Positions 8,091 through 17,067 of a DNA stretch of 40,823 bases are shown piece after piece (position 1 is the stretch's first letter; every line of letters begins with the position of its first letter). The position numbers were made by a program, and so were the translations under genes. Under the pieces are notes generated by a model. The model ran no database searches. It had not been told where the DNA came from and saw only the letters and a list, made by a program, of their open reading frames with translations. The DNA comes from Clostridiales bacterium (GTDB taxonomy: Bacteria; Bacillota; Clostridia; Tissierellales; Dethiosulfatibacteraceae): positions 10,743 through 51,565 of the forward strand of contig DPPH01000052.1 in assembly GCA_003539375.1 (NCBI GenBank), in the 5' to 3' direction.

Positions 8091-11000
8091 ATGAGAAAAT
8101 TTAAAAGAATTTTAGTGGCAAATAGGGGAGAAATCGCCATAAGAGTATTTAGAGCATGTAAAGAAATGGGAATTAGGTCTGTAGCTATTTATTCAGAAGA
8201 AGATAAAAATTCTCTTTTTAGAACAAAGGCCGATGAGTCCTATCAGATTGGTAAAAATAAAAGTCCAGTAGATGCTTATCTAGATATAGATGAAATTATA
8301 AACATGGCTATTTCAAAAGGTGTGGATGCAATACATCCAGGATACGGCTTTTTATCTGAAAATGTAGAATTTGCTAGAAAATGTAAAGAGTCTGGAATAG
8401 ATTTTATTGGACCAAACCATGAAATGATGGACCAGCTTGGAGACAAAATAAAATCTAAAAAAGTTGCTAACAAAGTAGGAGTCCCTACGATTCCAGGAAT
8501 TGAAAAAGCTGTAAAAAATCATAAAGATGCAGTAGATTTTGCAAACTATTGCGGATATCCTGTTATTTTAAAGGCAGCAGCTGGCGGCGGCGGAAGAGGA
8601 ATGAGAATTGTTAGAAAAGAAGAAGATTTAATTGACGAATTTAAAAGTGCAAAAAATGAAGCAAAAAAAGCTTTCGGCATAGACGATATTTTTATAGAAA
8701 AGTATTTAGAAAAGCCAAAGCATATTGAAGTACAGATATTAGGGGATAAACATGGTAATATTGTTCATCTATTTGAAAGAGACTGTTCTATTCAAAGGAG
8801 ACATCAGAAGATTATTGAATTTACCCCAGCTTTGTGTATAGATGATAAGAAAAGACAGGAAATATGTGAAGATGCCTTATCTATTGCAAAAGCAGTGGAT
8901 TACGTTAATGCAGGTACGGTAGAATTCTTAGTAGATTCTAAGGGAGACCACTATTTTATTGAGATGAATCCTAGAATACAGGTTGAGCACACGGTAACTG
9001 AAGAAGTAACTGGAATTGATATTGTACAATCCCAAATTTTGATTGCTGAAGGATATCCCTTAAGCTCAGAAGAAATAGGTATAAAATCTCAAGAAGATAT
9101 AAGACAGAATGGATTTGCAATACAGTGTAGGGTAACTACCGAAGATCCTGCTAACAATTTTGCTCCTGACACCGGTACTATTGATGTTTATAGGTCAAGT
9201 TCAGGATTAGGTATTAGACTTGATGGTGGAAATGGTTTTACAGGGGCTGTTATAAGCCCTTATTACGACAGTTTGCTTGTAAAGGTAACTTCCAAGGCTA
9301 GAACCTTTAAAGATGCTGTAAACAAATCCTCGAGAGCTCTAAGAGAGTTTAATGTTAGAGGCGTGAAAACTAACATAGGATTTCTTCTTAATGTTTTAAA
9401 TCATGAAACTTTTGTGAAAGGTATGTGTGATACTGGCTTTATAGCTGATAATCCGGAACTTTTTGATATTAGAAGTGGAAGAGATTCAGAACTTAGAGTT
9501 ATAAAATACATTGGAGAAAAAGTAGTAAATGAAACTAGGGGAGTAAAACCTCAATTTGATGTTCCTAGAATTCCTAAATATTATGAAAATTTCATAAAAG
9601 AAGGTACTAAAAATATCTTTGATAAAGAAGGATCAAAAGGAATAGTTAAATGGATTAAAAATCAAAAGAAATTACTACTTACAGATACAACTATGAGGGA
9701 TGCTCATCAGTCTCTTATGGCAACTAGAATGCGTACAATAGATATGCTCAAAATTGCTCCTGCTGTAGCAAGATTAGCTCCAGACTTATTTTCTATAGAG
9801 ATGTGGGGTGGAGCAACTTTTGATGTATCTTACAGATTTTTAAAAGAATCTCCCTGGGAAAGAATGGAAAAATTGAGAGAAGAAATTCCAAATATTCTTT
9901 TCCAAATGTTATTAAGAGGATCTAATGGAGTAGGATATAAAAATTATCCAGATAATGTTATTAGAGAATTTGTTAAGGAATCTGCCAATAGTGGCATTGA
10001 TGTATTTAGAATATTTGATTCCTTAAACTGGATTAAAGGAATGGAAATTTCAATTGACGAAGTTTTAAACCAGGGCAAGATAGCTGAAGCATGTATGTGT
10101 TATACTGGTGATATTTTAGATAAAAAAAGAGATAAATATTCTCTTAAGTATTACGTAAATATGGCTAAGGAACTAGAAAAAGCAGGAGCCCATATACTAG
10201 GGATAAAAGATATGTCGGGACTTTTAAAACCTTTGGCAGCAGATAAATTAATAAGGGCTTTAAAGAATGAAATTAGTATACCAATTCACTTACATACTCA
10301 CGATACTAGTGGTAACGGTGTGGCTGCATTACTAATGGCTGCAAATGCAGGAGTAGATATTGTAGATACAGCATTTAACAGTATGTCAGGACTTACAAGT
10401 CAACCGGCACTAAACTCGGTGGCAGCAGCTTTAGAAAATACTGAAAGAGAAACTGGATTAGATATGGAAAAGATACAGGAAATATCTGATTACTGGAGAA
10501 GCGTGAGGCCTGTTTACAATAAATTTGAATCGGACTTAAAGTCAGGAACTGCAGAAATATACAAATATGAAATTCCTGGAGGTCAGTATTCTAATTTAAA
10601 ACCACAGGTAGAAAGTTTTGGCTTAGGTCATAAATTTAAAGAAGTAAAAGAGATGTATAAAAAAGTAAACATAATGTTAGGAGACATAATAAAAGTTACA
10701 CCATCATCAAAAGTAGTAGGAGATTTGGCTATTTTCATGGTACAAAATAACTATACTCCAGAGAATATCTACGATAAGGCAAAAGGGCAGGATTTTCCTG
10801 ATTCAGTGGTTTCATATTTTAGAGGTATGATGGGCCAACCCCAAGGGGGATTTCCAGAAAAACTTCAGAAATTAGTATTAAAAGACGAGAAGCCTATTAC
10901 AGTGAGACCAGGAGAATTATTAGAACCTTTAGATTTTAACGAGATTAGAAATAAGATAGAAGAGAAGCATAAAATTAATGCCGGTATTAAAGACATACTA

Positions 11001-11519
11001 AGCTATGCCCTTTATCCTAAAGTATATGATGAATATTTGACTTATGTAGAGAAAGAAGGGGACTTTACCCTACTGGGAAGTGATGTTTATTTTCACGGTC
11101 TGGAAGAAGGAGAAACCTGTGAAGTAAAGATAGCTGAAGGTAAGATTCTTGTAGTAAAATTAGTTGAGGTAAGAAAATTAGACGAGGAAGGTTATAGGGA
11201 TGTGGCTTTTGAGATTAACGGAAACCGTAGAGTAGTTAGGATAAAAGATAAAAGTATTAAGGGTTCGATAATAAAAGAAGAAAAGCGAAAAGCAGATCCT
11301 GAAAATCAAAAAGAGATTGGAGCTAACATACCGGGTAAAATTATAAAAATTTTAGTAAAAGAAGACCAAGAAGTAGAAGTAAATCAACCGGTAGCTATTA
11401 TAGAAGCTATGAAGATGGAAACTAAGATTATAGCACCTGTGAAGGGGAAAATAAAGGAAATAAACATTAAAGAAGGACAGCAGGTGGAATCTCAAGAATT
11501 AATAGCTGTAATTGAATAA
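8091..11519 (+). CDS. pyc: Pyruvate carboxylase
   Basis: The single-chain 1142-residue enzyme carboxylates pyruvate to oxaloacetate with ATP and bicarbonate. The biotin carboxylase domain with ATP-grasp fold is at about 1-455 (glycine-rich loop AAGGGGRGMR near 162-171; substrate loop RDCSIQRRHQK). The carboxyltransferase domain begins with LLLTDTTMRDAHQSL near 528. It has the carboxylated Lys in GIKDMSG (about 703) and the metal ligands in HLHTHDTSG (about 733-740). The C-terminal biotin carrier domain holds EAMKMET near 1105, where the Lys is biotinylated. Length and order are those of the alpha4 bacterial enzymes. It is monocistronic between its own promoter and a terminator. It likely feeds C4 acids or gluconeogenesis in an anaerobe. 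Confidence 0.97.
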   Translation: MRKFKRILVANRGEIAIRVFRACKEMGIRSVAIYSEEDKNSLFRTKADESYQIGKNKSPVDAYLDIDEIINMAISKGVDAIHPGYGFLSENVEFARKCKESGIDFIGPNHEMMDQLGDKIKSKKVANKVGVPTIPGIEKAVKNHKDAVDFANYCGYPVILKAAAGGGGRGMRIVRKEEDLIDEFKSAKNEAKKAFGIDDIFIEKYLEKPKHIEVQILGDKHGNIVHLFERDCSIQRRHQKIIEFTPALCIDDKKRQEICEDALSIAKAVDYVNAGTVEFLVDSKGDHYFIEMNPRIQVEHTVTEEVTGIDIVQSQILIAEGYPLSSEEIGIKSQEDIRQNGFAIQCRVTTEDPANNFAPDTGTIDVYRSSSGLGIRLDGGNGFTGAVISPYYDSLLVKVTSKARTFKDAVNKSSRALREFNVRGVKTNIGFLLNVLNHETFVKGMCDTGFIADNPELFDIRSGRDSELRVIKYIGEKVVNETRGVKPQFDVPRIPKYYENFIKEGTKNIFDKEGSKGIVKWIKNQKKLLLTDTTMRDAHQSLMATRMRTIDMLKIAPAVARLAPDLFSIEMWGGATFDVSYRFLKESPWERMEKLREEIPNILFQMLLRGSNGVGYKNYPDNVIREFVKESANSGIDVFRIFDSLNWIKGMEISIDEVLNQGKIAEACMCYTGDILDKKRDKYSLKYYVNMAKELEKAGAHILGIKDMSGLLKPLAADKLIRALKNEISIPIHLHTHDTSGNGVAALLMAANAGVDIVDTAFNSMSGLTSQPALNSVAAALENTERETGLDMEKIQEISDYWRSVRPVYNKFESDLKSGTAEIYKYEIPGGQYSNLKPQVESFGLGHKFKEVKEMYKKVNIMLGDIIKVTPSSKVVGDLAIFMVQNNYTPENIYDKAKGQDFPDSVVSYFRGMMGQPQGGFPEKLQKLVLKDEKPITVRPGELLEPLDFNEIRNKIEEKHKINAGIKDILSYALYPKVYDEYLTYVEKEGDFTLLGSDVYFHGLEEGETCEVKIAEGKILVVKLVEVRKLDEEGYRDVAFEINGNRRVVRIKDKSIKGSIIKEEKRKADPENQKEIGANIPGKIIKILVKEDQEVEVNQPVAIIEAMKMETKIIAPVKGKIKEINIKEGQQVESQELIAVIE

Positions 11520-11523
11520 AAAC

Positions 11524-11553
11524 TTGATAAAACCCTCCTAATTAAAATATAAT
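11524..11553 (+). promoter_or_regulatory. Promoter of mtnA, nested in the pyc terminator hairpin
   Basis: TTGATA (11524-11529) and TATAAT (11548-11553) are separated by 18 bases. The -10 lies in the loop of the terminator hairpin. The expected start, near 11560, coincides with the beginning of the 3' arm, so this transcript would have a 15-16 base leader with a free ribosome binding site. Confidence 0.7.
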
Positions 11554-11575
11554 ATATTTATTAGGAGGGTTTTTT
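11530..11575 (+). terminator. pyc terminator whose 3' arm is the mtnA ribosome binding site
   Basis: A perfect 13-bp stem pairs AAACCCTCCTAAT (11530-11542) with ATTAGGAGGGTTT (11560-11572), with a 17-base loop and six T (11570-11575) directly followed by the ATG of mtnA. The AGGAGG used by mtnA is inside the stem, so read-through RNA from pyc would be terminated, or untranslatable for mtnA. Confidence 0.85.
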
Positions 11576-12682
11576 ATGCTTGTGAAAAATAAAAGATATA
11601 AAACTATATGGTTGGATGATGATGAAAGAGTTAAAATAATTGATCAAAGGTATCTACCACATAAATTTATAATAGAAACTATATCAACAACAAAGGATAT
11701 GGCAAAAGCAATAAAAGATATGCACTTAAGAGGAGCAGGATTAATAGGTGCAGCTGCAGGTTACGGAGTGTATCTTTCTGCCCAAGAAAATTTATCCCGA
11801 AAAATATCTGTTGAAAAATATAAGGATTATTTATTAAAAGATGCAGAAATGCTTAAAAAAACAAGACCAACGGCAGTAAATCTAGAATATGCTTTAAAGA
11901 GACAAATTAATAATATAAATACAACAGGTAGTAAAGAAGAGTTAATAAAGAAAATAAGACAAGAGGCTATAGATATAGCGAGAGAAGATGAATTAAGTTG
12001 TAAAAAAATAGGAGAATATGGAAGTAAAATTATTGAAGAAATAAGTAGAAAGAAAGACGGTAAAGTTGTTAATATACTTACCCACTGCAATGCTGGATGG
12101 CTAGCTTTTGTAGATTACGGTACGGCAACTTCTCCTATATACGAAGCTTATAGAAAAGGGATTAAGGTTCATGTTTGGGTTGATGAAACAAGACCACGAA
12201 ATCAAGGAGCCAGACTTACAGCCTGGGAATTAGGAAATCACGGTATTGATCATACTATTATAGCTGATAATGTAGGAGGATATCTCATGCAAAAGGGTAT
12301 GGTTGATATGGTTATAGTTGGATCAGATCGCACTACTTTTACAGGGGATGTTGCTAATAAAATAGGAACTTATCTGAAAGCTTTGGCAGCTTATGATAAT
12401 CAGGTGCCCTTTTATTCTGCTCTTCCATCTTCTACTATCGACTGGGAAATTAGAGATGGGGTTAATGAAATACCTATAGAAGAAAGAGGCGGTGAAGAAG
12501 TAAAGTACATCCAAGGTTGGCTAGACGGAGAAGTAAAAAAAGTTCTTTTAACTCCTAAAAAAAGTAAAGCCAAAAATTATGCTTTTGATGTTACACCATC
12601 AAAATATATTACCGGTATAATAACTGAAAAAGGTGTCTGCAGTGCTGATGAAAAATCTATAAAAAAAATGTTTGATAAATAG
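11576..12682 (+). CDS. mtnA: S-methyl-5-thioribose-1-phosphate isomerase family protein
   Basis: This 368-residue enzyme belongs to the MtnA/eIF2B-like family and converts methylthioribose-1-phosphate to methylthioribulose-1-phosphate. The catalytic Cys is in HCNAGWL (about residue 169) and the catalytic Asp in GSDRTTFTGDVANKIGT (about 250), both as in B. subtilis MtnA. The segment VWVDETRPRNQGARLTAWEL is also a family hallmark. No other methionine salvage gene is in the window. In such settings the enzyme may work in the shunt that disposes of methylthioribose or 5-deoxyribose phosphates to give dihydroxyacetone phosphate (family knowledge; an inference here). Start chosen at the ATG after AGGAGGG plus a T run. 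Confidence 0.9.
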   Translation: MLVKNKRYKTIWLDDDERVKIIDQRYLPHKFIIETISTTKDMAKAIKDMHLRGAGLIGAAAGYGVYLSAQENLSRKISVEKYKDYLLKDAEMLKKTRPTAVNLEYALKRQINNINTTGSKEELIKKIRQEAIDIAREDELSCKKIGEYGSKIIEEISRKKDGKVVNILTHCNAGWLAFVDYGTATSPIYEAYRKGIKVHVWVDETRPRNQGARLTAWELGNHGIDHTIIADNVGGYLMQKGMVDMVIVGSDRTTFTGDVANKIGTYLKALAAYDNQVPFYSALPSSTIDWEIRDGVNEIPIEERGGEEVKYIQGWLDGEVKKVLLTPKKSKAKNYAFDVTPSKYITGIITEKGVCSADEKSIKKMFDK

Positions 12683-12706
12683 TCGAAGAATATCGACTAT
12701 TTTTTT
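12677..12706 (+). terminator. Intrinsic terminator of mtnA
   Basis: AAATAGTCGA (12677-12686) pairs perfectly with TCGACTATTT (12693-12702) around the loop AGAATA, then a T run to 12706. The 5' arm includes the mtnA stop codon. Confidence 0.88.
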
Positions 12707-12712
12707 CTTTTG

Positions 12713-12744
12713 TAGACGTTTTATAGACGTTATATATATATAAT
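12713..12744 (+). promoter_or_regulatory. Direct repeat and promoter region of the hut cluster
   Basis: TAGACGTT occurs at 12713-12720 and again at 12724-12731, exactly 11 bases apart, one helical turn. TATAAT follows at 12739-12744 within an alternating TA run. No consensus -35 lies at 17 bases, so the repeat could be an activator or repressor site for the promoter before hutU. The ribosome binding site AAGGAGG is at 12769-12775. Confidence 0.45.
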
Positions 12745-12781
12745 ATAAATATAAAATTAAAATATTATAAGGAGGATTGTC

Positions 12782-14806
12782 ATGTTAAATAATGTTGATA
12801 TTTCCAAATCAATGACAATTAAATTAGATTCAGAATTACCTGAACATCCTGGATTCGACGATAAATACAGAAGAGCCCCAAAAAGAGAAGTTACTTTAAC
12901 AGAAAGAGAAATTAAACTAGCTTTAAAGAATGCATTGAGATACGTGCCTGAAGAGCACCATGAGACACTTGCACCGGAGTTTCTGGAAGAACTTATGACA
13001 ATGGGAAGAATTTACGGATATAGATATAGACCAAAAGGACACATCAAAGGAAAGCCTATAGAGGAATATAAAGGAAAATGTACTGAAGGTAAGGCAATGC
13101 AGGTCATGATAGATAACAATTTAGATTTTGATATAGCATTGTACCCTTACGAACTTGTTACCTATGGTGAAACAGGACAGGTTTGTCAAAACTGGATGCA
13201 GTATCGATTGATTAAAAAATACTTGGAAGAACTTACTACAGAACAAACCCTCGTAGTTATGTCTGGACATCCACTAGGATTATTTAAATCAAACGAAAAA
13301 AGTCCGAGGGTTATCTTGACAAATGGACTTATGGTGGGAATGTTTGATAATCCAGAAGACTGGGCAAAGGCTACAGCTATGGGAGTTTCCAGCTACGGAC
13401 AAATGACGGCAGGTGGTTGGATGTATATAGGACCACAAGGAATTGTACATGGTACCTTTAATACTCTATTAAATGCTGGAAGAATGAAATTAGGAGTAGC
13501 AGAAGATGGAGACATAAGAGGGCATCTTTTTGTATCTTCTGGTCTTGGTGGAATGAGCGGAGCTCAAGCAAAAGCGGTTGAAATAGCCAACGGAGTAGGA
13601 ATAATTGCTGAAGTTGATAAATCTAGAATAGAAACGAGAATAGAACAAGGTTGGGTATCTAAATCTACAGATAGTATTAAAGAAGCTTTTGCAATTGCTC
13701 AAGAGTACATAGAGAAAAAGGAACCAATGTCAATAGCTTATGAAGGAAATATAGTAGATTTATTAGAATATGCTGTAGATAATGATGTTAAAATAGAACT
13801 ACTATCAGACCAGACATCATGTCATGTGCCTTACGACGGAGGATACTGTCCTCAAGGACTAACTTTTGAAGAAAGAACAGAACTTCTTAAGAACAACAAG
13901 AAAGAATTTAAGAAAAAAGTTGACGAAAGTTTGATTAAACATTTTAAGTTGGTTAAGAAACTGGTAGATAAAGGGACCTATTTCTTTGATTATGGGAATG
14001 CATTTATGAGAGCGGTCTTTGATGCAGGAGCTAAGGAAATAGCAAAAAATGGTAAAGACACCAGTGAAGGATTTATTTTCCCTTCTTATGTTGAAGATAT
14101 TATGGGTCCAATGCTTTTCGATTATGGATACGGACCATTTAGATGGGTTTGCTTAAGCGGAAATCACGAAGATCTTATAAAAACCGATAAAGCAGCGATG
14201 GATATAATAGACCCTAATAGAAGAGGTCAGGATAGGGATAATTATGTGTGGATAAGAGATGCAGAGAAAAACAAATTAGTTGTAGGAACCCAAGCTAGAA
14301 TTTTATATCAAGACGCTTTGGGAAGAAGAGATATAGCTCTTAAATTTAACAAAATGGTAAGAGATGGTGAAATAGGACCTGTTATGCTGGGAAGAGACCA
14401 CCACGATACAGGGGGTACAGATTCACCTTATAGAGAAACTTCAAATATTAAAGACGGTAGTAACGTAACTGCTGATATGGCCATACACTGCTTTGCTGGA
14501 AATGCAGCAAGAGGAATGAGTTTAGTAGCTCTACACAACGGTGGTGGAGTAGGTATAAGCAAAGCTATTAACGGTGGTTTTGGAATGGTACTTGATGGTA
14601 GTAAAAGGGTTGATGAGATACTCATGAAATCAATTCCATGGGATACTATGGTAGGTGTTGCGAGAAGAAACTGGGCAAGATGTGAAAATTCTATAGATAC
14701 GGTTTCGGAGTATAACAATAAATTCAAAGGTGAAGACCACATAACCATACCTTATATAGCAGACGATGGGTTAATAGAAGAAACTTATAAAAATTTTAAA
14801 AAGTAA
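12782..14806 (+). CDS. hutU: Urocanate hydratase (urocanase)
   Basis: The enzyme hydrates urocanate to 4-imidazolone-5-propionate, step two of histidine degradation, with tightly bound NAD+. The glycine-rich NAD-binding segment SSGLGGMSGAQAKA is at about 250-263, DQTSCHVPYDGGYCPQG near 343-359, and the conserved GRDHHDTGGTDSPYRET near 539-555. The length of 674 residues matches the longer urocanase form (as in animal UROC1, about 676) rather than the about 555-residue form of Bacillus and Pseudomonas. It is the first gene of the cluster, with a strong AAGGAGG ribosome binding site; an 85-base gap with a long hairpin separates it from ftcD. Confidence 0.95.
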   Translation: MLNNVDISKSMTIKLDSELPEHPGFDDKYRRAPKREVTLTEREIKLALKNALRYVPEEHHETLAPEFLEELMTMGRIYGYRYRPKGHIKGKPIEEYKGKCTEGKAMQVMIDNNLDFDIALYPYELVTYGETGQVCQNWMQYRLIKKYLEELTTEQTLVVMSGHPLGLFKSNEKSPRVILTNGLMVGMFDNPEDWAKATAMGVSSYGQMTAGGWMYIGPQGIVHGTFNTLLNAGRMKLGVAEDGDIRGHLFVSSGLGGMSGAQAKAVEIANGVGIIAEVDKSRIETRIEQGWVSKSTDSIKEAFAIAQEYIEKKEPMSIAYEGNIVDLLEYAVDNDVKIELLSDQTSCHVPYDGGYCPQGLTFEERTELLKNNKKEFKKKVDESLIKHFKLVKKLVDKGTYFFDYGNAFMRAVFDAGAKEIAKNGKDTSEGFIFPSYVEDIMGPMLFDYGYGPFRWVCLSGNHEDLIKTDKAAMDIIDPNRRGQDRDNYVWIRDAEKNKLVVGTQARILYQDALGRRDIALKFNKMVRDGEIGPVMLGRDHHDTGGTDSPYRETSNIKDGSNVTADMAIHCFAGNAARGMSLVALHNGGGVGISKAINGGFGMVLDGSKRVDEILMKSIPWDTMVGVARRNWARCENSIDTVSEYNNKFKGEDHITIPYIADDGLIEETYKNFKK

Positions 14807-14828
14807 ATATAATTCAAAAATAAAATCA

Positions 14829-14864
14829 AGATAATGATGGAGTCAAAAGATTCTGTCATTATCT
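14829..14864 (+). other. Long hairpin between hutU and ftcD
   Basis: AGATAATGA (14829-14837) pairs with TCATTATCT (14856-14864), and the inner TGGAGTC pairs with GATTCTG with three G-U pairs. This makes a 16-bp stem with an AAAA loop. The sequence after it is AT-rich but has no proper T run. A weak terminator, RNA stabiliser or processing site are all possible. Confidence 0.6.
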
Positions 14865-14891
14865 ATTTAATAAAATATTTAGGAGGACAAA

Positions 14892-15782
14892 ATGGATAGA
14901 ATTGTAGAATGTGTACCAAATTTTAGTGAAGGTAGAGATTTAGATAAAATTGAAAAAATCGTAGAATCTTTTAGAGGTAAAAAAGGAGTTAAACTACTGG
15001 ATTACAGCAACGACGAAGACCATAACAGGTGTGTAGTGACTGTAGTTGGAGAACCAGAGGAATTAAAAGAAGCAGTACTAGAAGCTATTGACAAGGCTGT
15101 CGAGCTAATAGATTTAACTAAACATGAAGGACAACACCCAAGAATGGGAGCTGTAGATGTTATTCCTTTTATACCGATTAGAAATGTAACAGTAGAAGAA
15201 GCAGATAAATTAGCAAAAGAAGTAGCTGAAAAAGCTTCTAAAAAACACAACCTACCATTTTTCTTATATGAAAAATCGGCATCAGCATCTCATAGATCAA
15301 ATCTTGCTAAAATAAGAAAAGGACAGTTTGAAAAAATGTCTGAAAAAATGAAAGATGAAGAATGGAAGCCGGATTTTGGACCGGATAAGGTACATCCGAC
15401 TGCAGGAGTAACAGCCATAGGCGCTAGGATGCCTTTGGTAGCATATAATATAAATCTTGATACAGATAACTTGGAAATTGCTAATAAAATTGCCAGACAG
15501 ATCAGACACATAAACGGTGGATTTAGATACTGTAAATCAATAGGTATTGAACTTGAAGACAGGAATATTGTCCAGGTTTCAATGAACTTAACCGACTATA
15601 CTAAGACGGCTATATATAGAGTTTTTGAAACTGTAAAAATGGAATGTAGAAGATACGGTGTAAATGTACTAGGTAGCGAAATAATTGGATTAGTACCGAT
15701 GGCTGCATTAGTCGATACAGCTGAATACTATTTAGGATTGGAAGATTTTAAAATTGACCAGGTTTTAGAAACGAGACTTTAA
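14892..15782 (+). CDS. ftcD: Glutamate formimidoyltransferase
   Basis: The 296-residue protein is the formiminotransferase half of FTCD as a separate polypeptide. It moves the formimino group of N-formimino-glutamate to tetrahydrofolate, leaving glutamate. It starts with the family signature RIVECVPNFSEGRD and has HEGQHPRMGAVDVIPFIP at 78-95, with H82 at the place of the catalytic His of the mammalian enzyme. The segment KSIGIELEDRNIVQVSMNL follows. The cyclodeaminase half is encoded separately by fchA, two genes downstream. There is no hutG or hutF-type formiminoglutamate hydrolase in the cluster, so the one-carbon unit is kept on folate. Ribosome binding site AGGAGG at 14881-14886. Confidence 0.95.
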   Translation: MDRIVECVPNFSEGRDLDKIEKIVESFRGKKGVKLLDYSNDEDHNRCVVTVVGEPEELKEAVLEAIDKAVELIDLTKHEGQHPRMGAVDVIPFIPIRNVTVEEADKLAKEVAEKASKKHNLPFFLYEKSASASHRSNLAKIRKGQFEKMSEKMKDEEWKPDFGPDKVHPTAGVTAIGARMPLVAYNINLDTDNLEIANKIARQIRHINGGFRYCKSIGIELEDRNIVQVSMNLTDYTKTAIYRVFETVKMECRRYGVNVLGSEIIGLVPMAALVDTAEYYLGLEDFKIDQVLETRL

Positions 15783-15809
15783 TGTTATAATAAAACAGGT
15801 GGTGATAAA

Positions 15810-17057
15810 ATGAACAAAAAAATAATATACAATACTTCTGAAGTAGTAACCTGCTCAGGATTCAAACCAAAATTTGGTAAGGAAATGAATGATATCGGTA
15901 TCATTGAAAATGGAGCAGTAGTAATAGAAGGTGAAAAAATAAAAGCAGTAGGAAAAGAAACAGAAATTTTTGATAAATACAACAAAGATGAATATGTACT
16001 TATAGATGCAGGTGGAAAAACAGTTATGCCTGGATTCATAGATTCTCACACTCATTTTGTATTTGGCGGATACAGAGAAGAAGAATTCTCCTGGAGGCTT
16101 AGAGGAGATGACTATATGGATATTTTAAGAAGAGGCGGTGGAATAATAAGTACTGTTAAATCTACGAAAGAAGCTTCTTTAGAAGAACTTATTGAATCTG
16201 GAAAGAAAAGATTAGATTCAATGCTTGAGTTTGGTGTAACTACAGTTGAAGGAAAAAGCGGCTACGGATTAGATTTAGATACTGAAATCAAGCAGTTGAA
16301 GGCAATGGAAGAAATTAATAAGAATCATCCTATTGATGTAGCAGTAACATTTTTAGGACCTCATGCTGTTCCCCAAGACTATAAAGGCAGAGAAGATGAA
16401 TTCATAGATTTTCAAATAGAAAAAGTACTACCAGAGGTTGTAAAAAACAATCTAGCAGAATTTGCAGACATATTCTGTGAAGAAGGAGTATTTAACATAG
16501 AACAATCAAGAAGGTTTCTTCGAGAAGCTAAAAAAATGGGATTAAAGCTAAAACTTCATGCAGACGAAATAGTACAGCTAGGTGGAGCTGAACTAGCGGC
16601 GGAGTTAGAAGCTGTATCAGCTGACCATTTGCTTCAGGTTTCAGATCAGGGTATAAAAGATATGGCTGACAAAGGAGTTATTTCTACCCTGCTTCCTGGA
16701 ACGGCATTTTGCTTAAAAGAAGAATATGCAAACGGTAGAAAGATGATAGATGAGGGATGTGCAGTAGCTTTAGCTACAGATTTAAATCCTGGGAGCAGTT
16801 TCACGAATTCTATACCATTGATAATTGCTTTAGCTGCTTTATATATGAACTTATCCCCGGAAGAAATCCTAACGGCACTAACCTTAAATAGTGCAGCAGC
16901 ATTAGATAGGGTCGAAGAAACAGGAAGTATAGACCCAGGGAAAAAAGCCGATATATTAATACTAGATTATCCATCTTATAAATTCTTACCTTACTATGTA
17001 GGGGTAAATATCGTTAAAACGGTTATTAAGGATGGTAAAATAGTACAAAAAAACTAA
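15810..17057 (+). CDS. hutI: Imidazolonepropionase
   Basis: This 415-residue amidohydrolase opens the imidazolone ring of 4-imidazolone-5-propionate to give N-formimino-L-glutamate. Metal ligands are visible in DSHTHFVFGG (H80, H82), in KLHADE (about 249) and in ATDLNPGSS (Asp near 323). The N-terminal beta-sandwich begins with a typical amidohydrolase VIEGEKIKAVG, and the protein ends with PGKKADILIL...VIKDGKIV. Length is standard. It starts 27 bases after ftcD with the ribosome binding site AGGTGGTGA, and the next gene follows after 10 bases, so these are cotranscribed. Confidence 0.96.
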   Translation: MNKKIIYNTSEVVTCSGFKPKFGKEMNDIGIIENGAVVIEGEKIKAVGKETEIFDKYNKDEYVLIDAGGKTVMPGFIDSHTHFVFGGYREEEFSWRLRGDDYMDILRRGGGIISTVKSTKEASLEELIESGKKRLDSMLEFGVTTVEGKSGYGLDLDTEIKQLKAMEEINKNHPIDVAVTFLGPHAVPQDYKGREDEFIDFQIEKVLPEVVKNNLAEFADIFCEEGVFNIEQSRRFLREAKKMGLKLKLHADEIVQLGGAELAAELEAVSADHLLQVSDQGIKDMADKGVISTLLPGTAFCLKEEYANGRKMIDEGCAVALATDLNPGSSFTNSIPLIIALAALYMNLSPEEILTALTLNSAAALDRVEETGSIDPGKKADILILDYPSYKFLPYYVGVNIVKTVIKDGKIVQKN

Positions 17058-17067
17058 GGAGGATAGA

